From assembly GCF_000760515.2 (NCBI RefSeq), contig NW_013546161.1, positions 1 through 27,387 on the forward strand: 27,387 nucleotides of DNA, in the 5' to 3' direction. Below the pieces are notes generated by a model. The model saw only the letters and a list, made by a program, of their open reading frames with translations. It was not told the DNA's origin and searched no databases. Each line of letters opens with the position of its first letter. Position 1 is the stretch's first letter. The DNA comes from Mitosporidium daphniae. Taxonomy: Eukaryota; Microsporidia. Below are positions 7,449 through 16,987 of this stretch, piece after piece. The translations under genes were made by a program, and so were the position numbers.

Positions 7449-8915
7449 TTAAATTTTAAGAACCCTGAGAACGTTGGTGGACCCGGAAACTTGTTCAATG
7501 ATGCCAGAGGTGACCACAGAAATATCGCCCTTGATGACCATCTTTGAGGAGATAGCATGGTCCATTGCGTTTTTTACAATGGAATCGGTTCCGTGCATCG
7601 TTAAAACAAGCAAGGGGTATATACCGCGAAGGACCTGCATTTGACGAGCGACTTGTGGATCAGCGGTCACACCAAAGACTGGGGGAATCGGGCGGTACTT
7701 GTTGACGGCAAGTGCTGTAGCTCCTGTCTCTGTAAGGGCAATAATTAAGGGCGCCTGGATATCCCAGGCAGTCTTCACTGCGCTTGATGCAATGGCCTCC
7801 GAAACCGAAATGGGGATTTTGGTATTCTTCTTGATGGCTCCATAAACCTCAGCATAGTTGATATCGGCCTCGGCCTCACGGCAAATTCTCGCCATAATTG
7901 TGACGGCCTCAATTGGATATGCTCCCTTGGCAGTTTCTCCAGAAAGCATAACACAATCAGAGCCATCGAGGACAGCATTGGCAACATCGGTGGCCTCTGC
8001 TCGTGTTGGCCTTGGATTAACAATCATCGATTCGAGCATTTGTGTTGCCGTAATGCAGGGCTTGCCGACAGCATTGCATTTTTTGATCATCATTTTTTGG
8101 GCACGGAAGACCTGCTCCACTGGGATTTCAACGCCAAGATCGCCCCGGGCCACCATGATACCATCAGAAGCAGCGAGAATTTCGTCAAAATTTTCCAAGC
8201 CCTCTTCGTTTTCGATCTTTGAAATGATGCGAATGTTGGAGCTTCCAAGTAGCTTTCTAATCTCCACCACATCGGATGCCTTGCGAATAAAGGAGGCCGC
8301 AACGAAATCGACTCCCTGAGCAATGCCAAAATGTAGATCTTGGATATCTTTTTCGGTGAGCGCGGGAAGCGCGACCTTGATTTTGGGAAGATTGACACCC
8401 TTGACTTCGCCGAGAAGCCCGTCATTAAGGATCCTGGTCTTAACAAAGCCTGGTCCGGTCTCAACTACCTCACAGGCAATCAGTCCATCGTCAACCAGGA
8501 TAAGGTCTCCGGCCTTGACAGAGGAATCAAGAGAAGAATATGAGACGGAGACACAGGTCTCATCACCCAGAATGGAATAGTCTGTGTAGAAGGTGAAGCT
8601 GGAGTTTTTCTTCAGCTTGATCTCCTTGCCATTTTGGAGCTTGCTAGTGCGGATCTCTGGACCCTTGGTGTCTAGCATGATGGCCACGGTTGGTGGATTT
8701 TCACATTGAGAAAGATAAGTGCGCAAGTTGGCAATAGTCTGCGCGTGATACTCATGAGAGCCATGGGAGAAGTTTAATCTCATCACATTCATACCTGCAT
8801 CGATGAGCTTACCAAGCATTTCAACAGACTGGGTCTTTGGCCCAATCGTGCACACGATTTTGGTTTTGATGTGGATTTGACGGTCGTTAACGAGGGAGAT
8901 GGAAGCAGTCGACAT
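7449..8915 (-). CDS. Pyruvate kinase
   Basis: Glycolytic enzyme converting phosphoenolpyruvate and ADP to pyruvate and ATP. A single uninterrupted frame of 488 aa shows KIVCTIGPKTQSVEML, MRLNFSHGSHEYH, MLDTKGPEIRTS, the catalytic-lysine motif IISKIENEEGLENFDEI, VARGDLGVEIP, GKPCITATQMLESM, NPRPTRAEATDVANAV, CVMLSGETAKGAYP, and the C-terminal effector domain ending VLRVLKI. Length is typical (yeast Cdc19 is 500 aa), with A, B and C domains all present. The start is ATG 8915. It has no intron, while neighbours carry two to ten. RPS29 lies downstream on the same strand after 70 bp. The isoform cannot be decided from sequence alone. Confidence 0.98.
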   Translation of the reverse strand: MSTASISLVNDRQIHIKTKIVCTIGPKTQSVEMLGKLIDAGMNVMRLNFSHGSHEYHAQTIANLRTYLSQCENPPTVAIMLDTKGPEIRTSKLQNGKEIKLKKNSSFTFYTDYSILGDETCVSVSYSSLDSSVKAGDLILVDDGLIACEVVETGPGFVKTRILNDGLLGEVKGVNLPKIKVALPALTEKDIQDLHFGIAQGVDFVAASFIRKASDVVEIRKLLGSSNIRIISKIENEEGLENFDEILAASDGIMVARGDLGVEIPVEQVFRAQKMMIKKCNAVGKPCITATQMLESMIVNPRPTRAEATDVANAVLDGSDCVMLSGETAKGAYPIEAVTIMARICREAEADINYAEVYGAIKKNTKIPISVSEAIASSAVKTAWDIQAPLIIALTETGATALAVNKYRPIPPVFGVTADPQVARQMQVLRGIYPLLVLTMHGTDSIVKNAMDHAISSKMVIKGDISVVTSGIIEQVSGSTNVLRVLKI

Positions 8916-9420
8916 TTATTTGCAAAGAAAAGACAAAACCCCTGTTTGCACTTTTATTATTTTTTGCAAGTAAAGTTTCAACTCTTGTCCAATAAAATGA
9001 AAGCAATTTACATGTCTTAGTCAATGAATAAAATTTTTGTCAATGTGGCCAGTATGGTCGATGTAATTTGAATTTTACAACGGGTGAAATTTAAAGTGTA
9101 CAGGGGAAATGCAAGAATCATGCATGTTAAAAGCCCACAATTGATTGGCCATCCATACTGGCTGCCAGGAGCCCCATCATGCTTAATACGAGTGCCCGTC
9201 AAATTCAGCTAGGGGCTCATTAGATCGAATATACCTCTTCAACTTTAGATCAATGCTGGCGTGGAAACAAAAATAATGCCTTGTACATGTCGCTAATGGT
9301 TGGCGTTTACGGGCATGTAAAAACAAGGCCTTACCAACGGTTAGCACATAATTTGATGTATGGGATTTAAATGACAACTTACATGGTGTCATTTGAGACA
9401 GGAATTTTAATTTTTTAATC
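8916..9420. other. Longest gap: divergent region between pyruvate kinase and PUS10
   Basis: 505 bp, by far the longest unassigned stretch, upstream of both flanking genes. On the minus strand there are weak open frames. One (about 9183-9398) contains KRQPLATCTRHYFCFH; another (9017-9190) contains a hydrophobic run CGLLTCMILAFPLYTLNF. Between them is a segment (9203-9228) that looks exactly like the local 26-nt introns (GTATAT, CTAAT, CCCCTAG). No combination gave a protein I recognise. It may hold a small fast-evolving gene, an RNA gene or just promoters. Confidence 0.4.
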
Positions 9421-10975
9421 ATGAAATTTAATCTCTGCCAGACCTGTCTTTCCATCATCACTTCCCAAAATCTTGCTATTGAAAATGAATCCTATTGTGT
9501 AATTAACTTAAACGATCCAACAGGGCACATATGCTTTCTATGTTGTAATAGTGCATCCTCTTCATTTCAGACAGCCTTCTCTTCCGTTTGTATCTCTCAG
9601 CTATTAAAAGAGTATGGATTGATACTGCCTACATTTTCGATTTCCATATTTCTCCCGCTCTGCTTTCCCTTTCGAGCATTGCAAATTCTCAGATCAATTA
9701 TAAGGTAGCATTTTTAAATTGGCCAACTGTAGAGAAAACGACAGGGAAAAATATCTTTTCCTTTTAGATGGAATTAGCCGCTCATTCAAGCAGGCCTTCC
9801 GGTCTTTATTTGCAGCTTCCCTTGAAAAGGCAGAAAATTTTCAAATGAAGCAAGATCAGTCGGTACGCTGTAGTTTATAAAAGTAGAGTCCTTTTAAGAT
9901 TGAGGTGAGACTGATGAGTGTGGAGGCTTCACTTTTGATACTGGAGAGGCCTCTTACCTGCATTTCCCTTTGTGAAAGGCCAAAGAAATATCAAATGAAA
10001 TCCAATTTGGTAAAATGCTGCTTTTTATTCCATAGAAAAAGCTATGGATCGCCAATCCGGCCAGCGTGGCTGAATTTACCCTTTCAATGCAAGAAAATAG
10101 AGAAATAATCGAAGTTTCCATGTCCGAGCCCATTTTAACGTTCTACCATGCCCCAATGTACGTCGCTGGTAGGTATACAAAATCACAAAGGAATATTGCG
10201 CAGTCGCCATGGATCAACAAATCCTTGCAATCCGTATCCGGATATATTGATGCCATTGTGACGAAGCACTTTCAGGCAGATGGGTGCAAATTCTGCTCTG
10301 CTGGAAGAGAGGATATTGACGTAAAGATGTTAGGCGAAGGGCGGCCATTTTTGCTGGAGATCTGCAATCCAAGGCGCTATCTTTTGCTTCGGGCACATGC
10401 CCAGTCCGGGGCCTCTTTGCCCCCGCAAAATTCGCCTCTTGATGTCCTTAGAAAGCTTCTAGACACCATTTGCAGCGAAGTTCTACAAGCATCTTTGGGT
10501 TCTGTATCAATTATACCAAGACTCTGGCTTGTTCGTGGCACAGCCTCTGCACAGCTTATCAAAGTTGGAGAAGTGCACCGGCCAAAGCTTTACAAAGCCA
10601 CGATTTCCTCAAAAGTTCCTCTTGTGGGATGTAGAAACTTTAAAACGCTTTCCATTAACCAGAAAACCCCGATTCGCGTTCTCCATCGAAGGGCGAATCT
10701 CAACCGCAGTAAGATGATTTATGAGTGCGAGCTTTCTCCTTTTCCAGAGGATGGCTCGTTTGTAGAAGTGACCATTAGAGCCCAGGCGGGAACGTATCGA
10801 TTTTCATCCTCATCGTAGATATATTAAGGAATTCGTCCATGGAGATTTTGGGCGCACCAGCCCCAGTCTTGGTGACCTCTTATTTGGGGTTTCCGACGCC
10901 TGCGAGCTTCTTGAACTGGACGTGCTGCAAGTGGAAATGCCAGAATGGCCTCCCAACGAGGACATCTTAATTTAA
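9421..10975 (+). CDS. PUS10: tRNA pseudouridine synthase PUS10
   Basis: Stand-alone pseudouridine synthase that modifies positions 54/55 of tRNA in archaea and animals. The N-terminal zinc motif is LCQTC...ICFLCC (C-x2-C twice). The catalytic half reads MYVAGRYTKSQRNIAQSPW, then FCSAGREDIDVKMLGEGRPF with the catalytic Asp in REDIDV, INQKTPIRVLHRRANLNRSK, and RAQAGTYIKEFVHGDFGRTS. The end is EWPPNEDILI. Introns: 9705-9732 (28 nt), 9863-9886 (24), 10010-10035 (26) and 10794-10818 (25). The last one recreates the invariant QAGTYIKEFVHGD motif. The spliced length is 483 aa, close to human PUS10 (529). The THUMP-containing middle is present but weakly conserved. Baker's yeast has no PUS10. The stop is only 16 bp before the aprataxin start. 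Confidence 0.93.
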
Positions 10976-10991
10976 TTTAATAAAATAAACC

Positions 10992-11744
10992 ATGAAGCCT
11001 AGCGTCCCAAAGCCTGCGGGACTGTCCTCAATCATACCTATGGGCTTTACTTCTGGTTCGATGTCGAGATTTTGCTTATCTTCAGACTCGCCGCAAAAGC
11101 TGCCGTCACCACAGAAAATGCCAGCAAACAACCATTGGAATACGGCATTAATGGCGTATGTCCTTGATGAAGAGGGCCATCGTGAAGAAATCATCAAGTC
11201 CACGCCGCTTGCGCTTATCATCATGGACAAGTACCCAAAGGTAACAGCATCTCTTATTGCATAGTCATCCATTCATTGGTTGGTGCTTCCAAAAGCATCC
11301 GAAATCGATTCTATCCGGGATTTACGGCGCGAACACATCCCACTGCTGCAACACATGCAAGAGCTTGCAAGGTCGGAGCTTAAAGAGCGGCATCCAAACT
11401 TAGATATGGACTCTGTGCTCTACGGATTCCATTCAATACCATCGATGAGGTAGATACGGCAAAGAGCGATAATCCCTAGGCTCCTACACATGCACGCTCT
11501 TAGTAACGATTTTATCTCTGATTGTCTAAAGAAAAGGGAACACTGGAATTCGTTCAACACAAGCTTTTTCCTTTCTGTGGAAACGATTTTGGCAAAACTG
11601 GGCACCACTGGAATGCTGGGCGATATTGATGAGGCCAAAATGTATTCCCTGCTAAAACTGCCGCTAAAATGCAGTTTCTGTTCGCTGAATTTTACATCGA
11701 TGCCGTCGTTTAAGGCTCATATTTATGAACACAGAGCAAAATAG
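10992..11744 (+). CDS. APTX: Aprataxin (HIT-domain DNA deadenylase with zinc finger)
   Basis: Removes AMP from 5' ends of abortive DNA ligation intermediates; yeast Hnt3. The spliced sequence shows NHWNTALMAYV, LALIIMDKYPKSSIHWLVLP, FHSIPSMRLLHMHALSNDF, LKKREHWNSFNTSFFL, LLKLPLKCSFC, and a C2H2 finger (C-x2-C-x12-H-x4-H) ending HIYEHRAK. In the HIT motif the nucleophilic and third His are kept (LHMH). The first His is Leu, which I recall as common in plant and fungal aprataxins. Introns: 11241-11264 (24 nt) and 11450-11479 (30 nt); the product is 232 aa. There is no FHA domain, as in fungal and plant forms. Start ATG 10992 lies 16 bp after the PUS10 stop. Confidence 0.94.
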
Positions 11745-11866
11745 GCTGAAAAATAAATTTCACACCGCTAGCTACATAGCAAGCAGGGCAGCATTTTCAA
11801 ATCCAGAATTTGGAAGGTTCGCCGCCCCGGCAAAGAAACCGTTAACGTTTAATGATAATAACGCAT

Positions 11867-13072
11867 CTAAGAACGAGTCAGGTCTGCCAACTCTGGCGTG
11901 GTCTCCACGTCTGCATGTGGGGATGGCATAGGTTGGCTGGCCTCTCGGCATGCGTTTTCCTCCCTTAAATACCTTGGTTTTCTCAATGTAAAGCTTTTAA
12001 AAAAGGCCCTTGGGATGCAGATTTTCGGAAAGGGGCGCGGTTGGGAAGGATCATAAGGCTGTTTTGGCTGCATCATCTTTGGCGCATCTGTGTTCCAAAT
12101 CCGTTTTGCCTCAGACAGGCGCTCTGTGTCTGAGGCCTCCCTCAAGTCGCCATTGATGTCTCGTACAAGCATTAGCCGATCCTATTGAAAAGTGAAATCG
12201 GATTTTCATACCCTTGGATTTTGACAATGCCCAATATCTACGATCAAGAATGGCACCCTGGACCGCTCGCAGGGGTCATTCCTAATCAATTTCTGGGACT
12301 GTGGCACGTCTTTGTCGGGTTTCACCAGTGGACGTGTGGAGAGATAGTCGCGTGCGACAACAACGTCATACTCCAAAATGGCGCCTGCTTGTTCCGGAGT
12401 CAGCTCCTTTGACTCGTGGATTTTGACAAACGTGGGCTTTAGCCATTGATTTGGTTTCTTTAATATAGAATCGATGCGATAGGAAAAGATTTCTCCCTCC
12501 TTGATGTCTATTTGACTGCCTGACGAAGAAAGTCTCTGAGAAAACGGAAGATAGTCATTAACATTGACCCCAACGGCCATCTCCATGCGGGCGACATATT
12601 CCTTGTCGATTTCAAAATTTCTTGCCACCATTTCGTCCTGCAGCATCTTCATCCGCAAAATCGCCTCTATTCGCTCAATGGATAGGCAAAAGGCCCGAGA
12701 AAGACGGCGAACGGTCCAATATAGCGGACTTTCTTTATACGTTCCAAATATCAGATTCTTCATGTTATCCGAGATAGGAACGGTATTTTTAAACTCCTGA
12801 TTGTATGGGAATGGCTATGGATTAGGGTAAAGGTAAGGGCATCTTGAACATACCGATGTTGGACCAAAGAATATGGGGCCTACGGGATTCTCCTTTGCGT
12901 ATTTGTGCACGATGGGAATCCACGCCTTTAAGTTTGAAAAGAGCTCTTTTCTTTTTATGGAATTTGGATGTTCCGTAAGGCGTAGGCCATTTTGCACACG
13001 AGGAACATCCGATGGATATCGAGCCCTGCTGGAGTAGCCAGCACGGGCAGCCTTGACACAATTGCCAGCCAT
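11867..13072 (-). CDS. Probable mitochondrial small-subunit ribosomal protein (Bot1p/mS45-like)
   Basis: Likely a fungal-type mitoribosomal small-subunit protein of the Bot1p ('eukaryotic mitochondrial regulator') family. The best block is YKESPLYWTVRRLSRAF followed by LSIERIEAILRMKMLQDE: a 'SP..WT... ...RV.AILRLK.LE' pattern typical of that family, then an acidic and Lys/Pro-rich tail. The N-terminus MAGNCVKAARAGYSSRARYP is basic with few acidic residues, presequence-like. Introns: 12815-12853 (39 nt, the longest of the short class) and 12182-12211 (30 nt). Both are phase 0 and rejoin PTS to PFPYNQE and NPR to DRLML. The product is 378 aa, ending at TAG. Family assignment is from recalled patterns and is moderate. 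Confidence 0.6.
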
Positions 13073-13127
13073 TGAGAAAGGTATTTTTAAAGCAAATAAA
13101 ATAATAAAATAAATAAGTTGTTGATAT

Positions 13128-15126
13128 TTATTTCAAAAGAGCTTCTTTTGGAAACTTTCTTTTGCCCTATTAATAGTCAATTGGGGATGCCAAACACTTA
13201 CTTTTAAAATACGTACAGCCTCCTGGGCATCCAACACACGCCAGCCATTTTGCTCCAGGCATTGCAGCGCAAAGGGGATGGTGAGCTTGACGGTTTTCGA
13301 AAACTCGGTTACAATTGCCTTTTTCATGGGGGTCAAGTGGCTCAATTCACACGGCTCCATTGCCTGATCTGTCGATGGCATGGCCGGCGAAACGGAGTCA
13401 ACGTATCTTGTCAAATACCAATCGTCAAATAGGATGGAAAAGTTGAATGGCGATCCCGTCATGGTGTGACCAGGTATGATTATGAGGTTCCTGACAAAGG
13501 TTCTTGGAATCAACTCGGTACCTTGGCAGTTATGAAAGCATACACGAACCTTCACAGAAAAGACCGGAAAAAAAAACTTGAATCACAGGAATCTCGCCGC
13601 CCTCCGGAATAAACAGAGGTCGCCCATTGAAGGCAATTACCGATAGAGATTCCATGAGATGTTTTATAGGTGAGAGCTGGGAAAGAAATTCGGAAATGTT
13701 TGAAGGCGATTTCTGAAAAGTCACCGGGTCTGGCTTTCCAGCCTCTCCGTGACCAAGAAGAAACAGATCTTTCTTTTGGGACGATGTTAACAATGACTTT
13801 TGGATGTGCGCCCAAATTGCCCCGACAGTGGCAAGATCTGGAGGTGGCCTACAAATACCTGAAATCGCGCTTTCCGAAAAAAGCATCGGATAAAAGGATA
13901 TTCTTGCCTCAGAATGGTTCGAATATAACGATTTTAGAGACGTTCTATCATGTGAGTCGAGCCCTGTGATAAGGGCTTGCAGGAAGGGGGAAAGAATTTC
14001 CTGCAAGCCTACATCGAAAGAAGAGGGGAGCGGCATTTTCATATTAACAGATTGTCTAATCACGTCCAGCGAAACACCATCTAAAATTGATAGTTTGGGA
14101 AACTTCAATGCGAAAGAGAAGAAGATCAGGACAATTGGGGTTGGTGGGAAAATCACATCCACCGAAGATGCCTTGATTGCTGGATTTCCGGACACCAAAA
14201 GCTCGGCAAGCTTACACTCCGAATTGGAGTATAAAAGGGACACGAACTCCCTAACTTCGTCGATCGAGCTAAGCTCGTTGTCGGAGAGGCTCAACGATTG
14301 GATTTTCGCAAACAACGACACAAAATTGGCCGGGTTATTGGGTCCTTTGGAGATATTTCTGTTGGCCCTTTTGGATTTGCCATACTCGTCTTTTTTTATA
14401 AGGTTGCTTATCGGGGATAGGCTTTTCAAAGCATTGCTTGCCAAATTTATGGACGTCACATTTGGAAGATGTTCATATATTGAAGAAAAAATCAAGGACG
14501 TCCAATAGTCGACGGCAAAGGAAATTTTGGCAGCCATTGGGCGTTTTGCAGGCGGCAGTTGCGAGACAACTGTGGCCAACTCTTTATCATTACAAATTCC
14601 AGAGAGGTTCAGATAACCTGCACCCTGATCGTATCTGGCGAGCAGCCAGCACTTTACAATGTTATTAAGCTCAAATTTAAAAGGCATTGGTGGCGTCTGC
14701 AAAGAGGCAGTGCAAAAAGCGCCCTGTTGTGCGTCAAAAGACGGCGTCGCCATGTCCATTTGAATGTCTGTAATTAAAGTAATCGATAGCTAGGGTTAAC
14801 GATACAAGTTCCCACCTTTTGCCGGTAAAAGATGATTCCAGATAGCTCAACCACGGCAAGTGCCATTGATTTTGTGGCAAAAAGCAATTTACACTTCCCA
14901 CACTCGGGGCTCCACGATTCGACATTTGAAATTTTTACAGGTCTAGGTGCATGTTTTTGCAGGAAGCGGATCAGCGTATCGACAGATCCCACCTCGGACG
15001 ATATATTTGCAATCTAGGAAGAATTGTGGATAGATATTGGCAGCCTACCTCCACCATTGTCGGCTTGGGTGGTTGGAATGAACGCTCCCTGTCTCCCTCA
15101 TACTGGGCTCTATGGGGACGGGACAT
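13128..15126 (-). CDS. MEX67: mRNA export factor MEX67 / NXF1 (TAP)
   Basis: Principal receptor carrying mRNP through the nuclear pore, normally as a heterodimer with Mtr2/NXT1. The 624-aa spliced product keeps the whole NXF order. An RRM-like domain covers about residues 25-105 (SMALAVVELSGIIFYRQK matches NXF1 beta/alpha elements). Leucine-rich repeats follow (VTSINLASNALKSLSPI, LSLSDNELSSIDEV, FPKLSILDGVSL). Then comes an NTF2-like domain (DRTSLKSLYSNHSEARISFYP, through LIIIPGHTMTGSPFNFSIL) and a C-terminal UBA/TAP-C (LTPMKKAIVTEFSKTV, CLEQNGWRVLDAQEAVRIL, GKRKFPKEAL). Introns: 15014-15048 (35 nt), 14790-14815 (26), 13550-13577 (28) and 13167-13201 (35). The length is nearly identical to human NXF1 (619). 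The start is the first in-frame ATG, 15126. Confidence 0.93.
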
Positions 15127-15219
15127 TACTGGCAAATAAATTGTAAATTTTTGAAATTTTTGAAATTTCAAAAATTTACTCGCCAATTAAGTTTAAAATT
15201 TTGTACAAACTATAAATAA
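15127..15219. promoter_or_regulatory. Divergent promoter of MEX67 and MARCH5-like gene with palindrome
   Basis: 93 bp between two divergent start codons. It holds a perfect inverted repeat with 17-bp arms (GTAAATTTTTGAAATTT and its complement) around a 3-bp centre at 15143-15179. A dyad centred between two starts suits a factor serving both genes, but that role is an inference. Confidence 0.55.
15143..15179. repeat. Perfect 17-bp inverted repeat, 3-bp spacer
   Basis: Left arm 15143-15159, spacer ttg, right arm 15163-15179. The arms are AT-rich and also contain the tandem element TTTTTGAAATT. The symmetry is exact over 34 bases. Confidence 0.9.
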
Positions 15220-16593
15220 ATGGAAGAGAAGTCATGTTGGATTTGCTTTCTTTCCTCCTCCGAGGACCCTGCCAGCTGTTCAGATGCTAAATGGGTGCAC
15301 CCGTGCAAGTGTAGTGGATCTACGCAATGGGTGCACGAGGATTGCCTTTTAAGGTGGCTTAAATCCAGCTCCCGCTCAGGAAATAATCTGTTTAGATATG
15401 GCAACAGGCGCTCATCTGATTCCGTCTCGATCACCCCATCGTCCACAACGGCTTCCTCAAGCGGGCAGCGCTCTTTTTTCTATAGGCTGCTCGAGGACGT
15501 CAAGATGGCGCTGTCGAGAATCTGGCCTGGCTCTCTTGGCCGGGTTGTAACGATCTCATCCAAGCTGGCGTGTCCGCAGTGCAAAACGCCATATCTTATC
15601 ATTCAGAACGAAAATAGCTGGGTGCTAACTTTTCTGGAAAAGATAAACTATTTTGGCTCCAAAACGCTGACCATGTTTGTGTATTGTTCTCTTGCCGTTG
15701 GCGGGTTTTCGATCCTTTGGGTTCACGGGACATTTTCGCTGCTGTTTATGTATGGCATTGAGGATTACACACGGATGTTTTCCGAAATCATACTAAATGA
15801 AGAGTCCTTGTCAGAGGAGAATGTCATCAGCACACTTTCTGCGCTTGTCAACTACATCACGTTTACCCTGGTCGCGGTTCCTATGATCCCGCTGTTTCTG
15901 ATTGTCTCTGTGCTTCCTATTTCTTCCGTCAGACACGCCATCTCTGTGATTTTGATGGGAAAGCTCTACATGTTTACTAATGTCGATGGGAGTTCCACGG
16001 ATGATTACCAGCTCCAACCACTGTCGTGGCTCATTCCTGCCGTTTATGTGACATACTCCGTTGCGAGAGACTTTCTTTTCAAAAAGTTGGGCATTTCAAA
16101 GAAAATTGCCGAGCGGCAACTTGCGGCCACATCTGATGCCATACACGATGCAGGGGAGGATGAAGGCTCGATCGTTGCCGCTGTTATTTTGGAGTCAGAC
16201 GACGATAGCTCTTCTGATGGCGAGCTGGAGCAGGAACAACACCGTCTTCAAACAGACCCCTCGCTCGTGGAAGAACCAACACAACAGGGCCCCATTCCGG
16301 ACTCTCCTGTTCAAACTACAGTCAGAACGATTGCTACAATACGAGCCAGCATTACTCCGATCATTTCCTCGCTGTTTATGCCGTTTCTCGTTCCTTTTAT
16401 CAGGGTATTCTTTGCATCGATGGGTGGACGTTTTTTTCCCGTCTCGTCGCTTCCAATTATCTATAAAAACCTAATTGCAGCGTCGGCTTTAATTGTTGTG
16501 AAGGACTTTTTCCAAATAACCTACCACATTGAACGAGATCGCTTGGAAAAGTCAAGATCAGTTCTAAATTATAACCTTTCTGAAAATATTTGA
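15220..16593 (+). CDS. RING-CH (MARCH5-like) transmembrane E3 ubiquitin ligase
   Basis: Membrane E3 with an N-terminal RING-CH (C4HC3) finger. Zinc ligands: CWIC (6, 9), HPCKC (29, 31), WVHEDC (H39, C42) and CPQC (118, 121). The sequence around them (WVHEDCLLRW, ACPQCKTPYLI) and the helices after it resemble MARCH5, the mitochondrial outer-membrane ligase controlling fission and fusion, more than ER Doa10. In MARCH5 the last CxxC follows within about 25 residues. Here a Ser-rich insertion makes the gap 75 residues. About five hydrophobic segments follow (for example YITFTLVAVPMIPLFLIVSV and LIAASALIVVKDFF), with an acidic cytosolic linker (ESDDDSSSDGELEQEQ) before the last two. 457 aa, no intron. 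Mitochondrial location is inferred from similarity only. Confidence 0.82.
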   Translation: MEEKSCWICFLSSSEDPASCSDAKWVHPCKCSGSTQWVHEDCLLRWLKSSSRSGNNLFRYGNRRSSDSVSITPSSTTASSSGQRSFFYRLLEDVKMALSRIWPGSLGRVVTISSKLACPQCKTPYLIIQNENSWVLTFLEKINYFGSKTLTMFVYCSLAVGGFSILWVHGTFSLLFMYGIEDYTRMFSEIILNEESLSEENVISTLSALVNYITFTLVAVPMIPLFLIVSVLPISSVRHAISVILMGKLYMFTNVDGSSTDDYQLQPLSWLIPAVYVTYSVARDFLFKKLGISKKIAERQLAATSDAIHDAGEDEGSIVAAVILESDDDSSSDGELEQEQHRLQTDPSLVEEPTQQGPIPDSPVQTTVRTIATIRASITPIISSLFMPFLVPFIRVFFASMGGRFFPVSSLPIIYKNLIAASALIVVKDFFQITYHIERDRLEKSRSVLNYNLSENI

Positions 16594-16605
16594 TCGGCAG
16601 CCTTT

Positions 16606-16878
16606 TCAGCAATAAATACATTTGCGAGGTTGACAAAATAAATAGCTTACGCCAGCCAATAGTGGTGGTGCTTCCCGAATGTATCGACCAAAAGCAGCAA
16701 AATGTACAATGTCGGCACACCACTGGATGGCCGCTACACCCCATGCAGAGAGACTATTAAGTTGGGTAATTTGGCGGTCCGGTTTTAACCGCATCGTATG
16801 ATAAAGTGATCCCGGCAAACGCATGCAAAGTTGACGCACAACCGCTTTTTGGAAAATCGGCACACCAAAGATTGCCAT
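16606..16878 (-). CDS. Small membrane protein, possibly complex III subunit QCR10-like
   Basis: 90-aa frame from ATG 16878. The N-terminus is basic (VVRQLCMRLPGSLYHTMRLK). One membrane-type segment begins SAWGVAAIQWCADIV and is followed by REAPPLLAG. The order W-G-x-A-A, hydrophobic run, then P-L-L-x-G at the same spacing resembles Qcr10 of the cytochrome bc1 complex. The similarity is short and from memory. A GTAAGC donor follows PPLLAG. Splicing to the AG at 16598 (49 nt) would replace the tail with a segment ending at 16569, which overlaps the 3' end of the MARCH5-like gene. The unspliced stop (16606) is given. It is divergent from the glycine decarboxylase gene, another mitochondrial function. 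Confidence 0.4.
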   Translation of the reverse strand: MAIFGVPIFQKAVVRQLCMRLPGSLYHTMRLKPDRQITQLNSLSAWGVAAIQWCADIVHFAAFGRYIREAPPLLAGVSYLFCQPRKCIYC

Positions 16879-16987
16879 CAATCACGTCGTTTCCGATTTA
16901 AATCGATCAGCACAACGTTGCTTAATTTCCAAATTGGGCATTTAAGGTTTCCACTCTTTATGGGACACATTCGGCATACAGTCTTTG
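16879..16987. promoter_or_regulatory. Divergent promoter of QCR10-like gene and GLDC
   Basis: About 109 bp between the two divergent ATGs. AT-rich with no clear TATA box or palindrome. Both products would be mitochondrial, so co-regulation is plausible but not shown by the sequence. Confidence 0.35.

Noticed and set aside
11725-11931. Small plus-strand frame after aprataxin
   Set aside because: Overlaps the aprataxin 3' end and the mS45-like C-terminus; no motif and no room for a promoter.
16457-16744. 95-residue minus frame overlapping the MARCH5-like 3' end
   Set aside because: Cys/His content looks finger-like, but it is another frame of the QCR10-like region and the complement of the E3 gene; the start is not supported.
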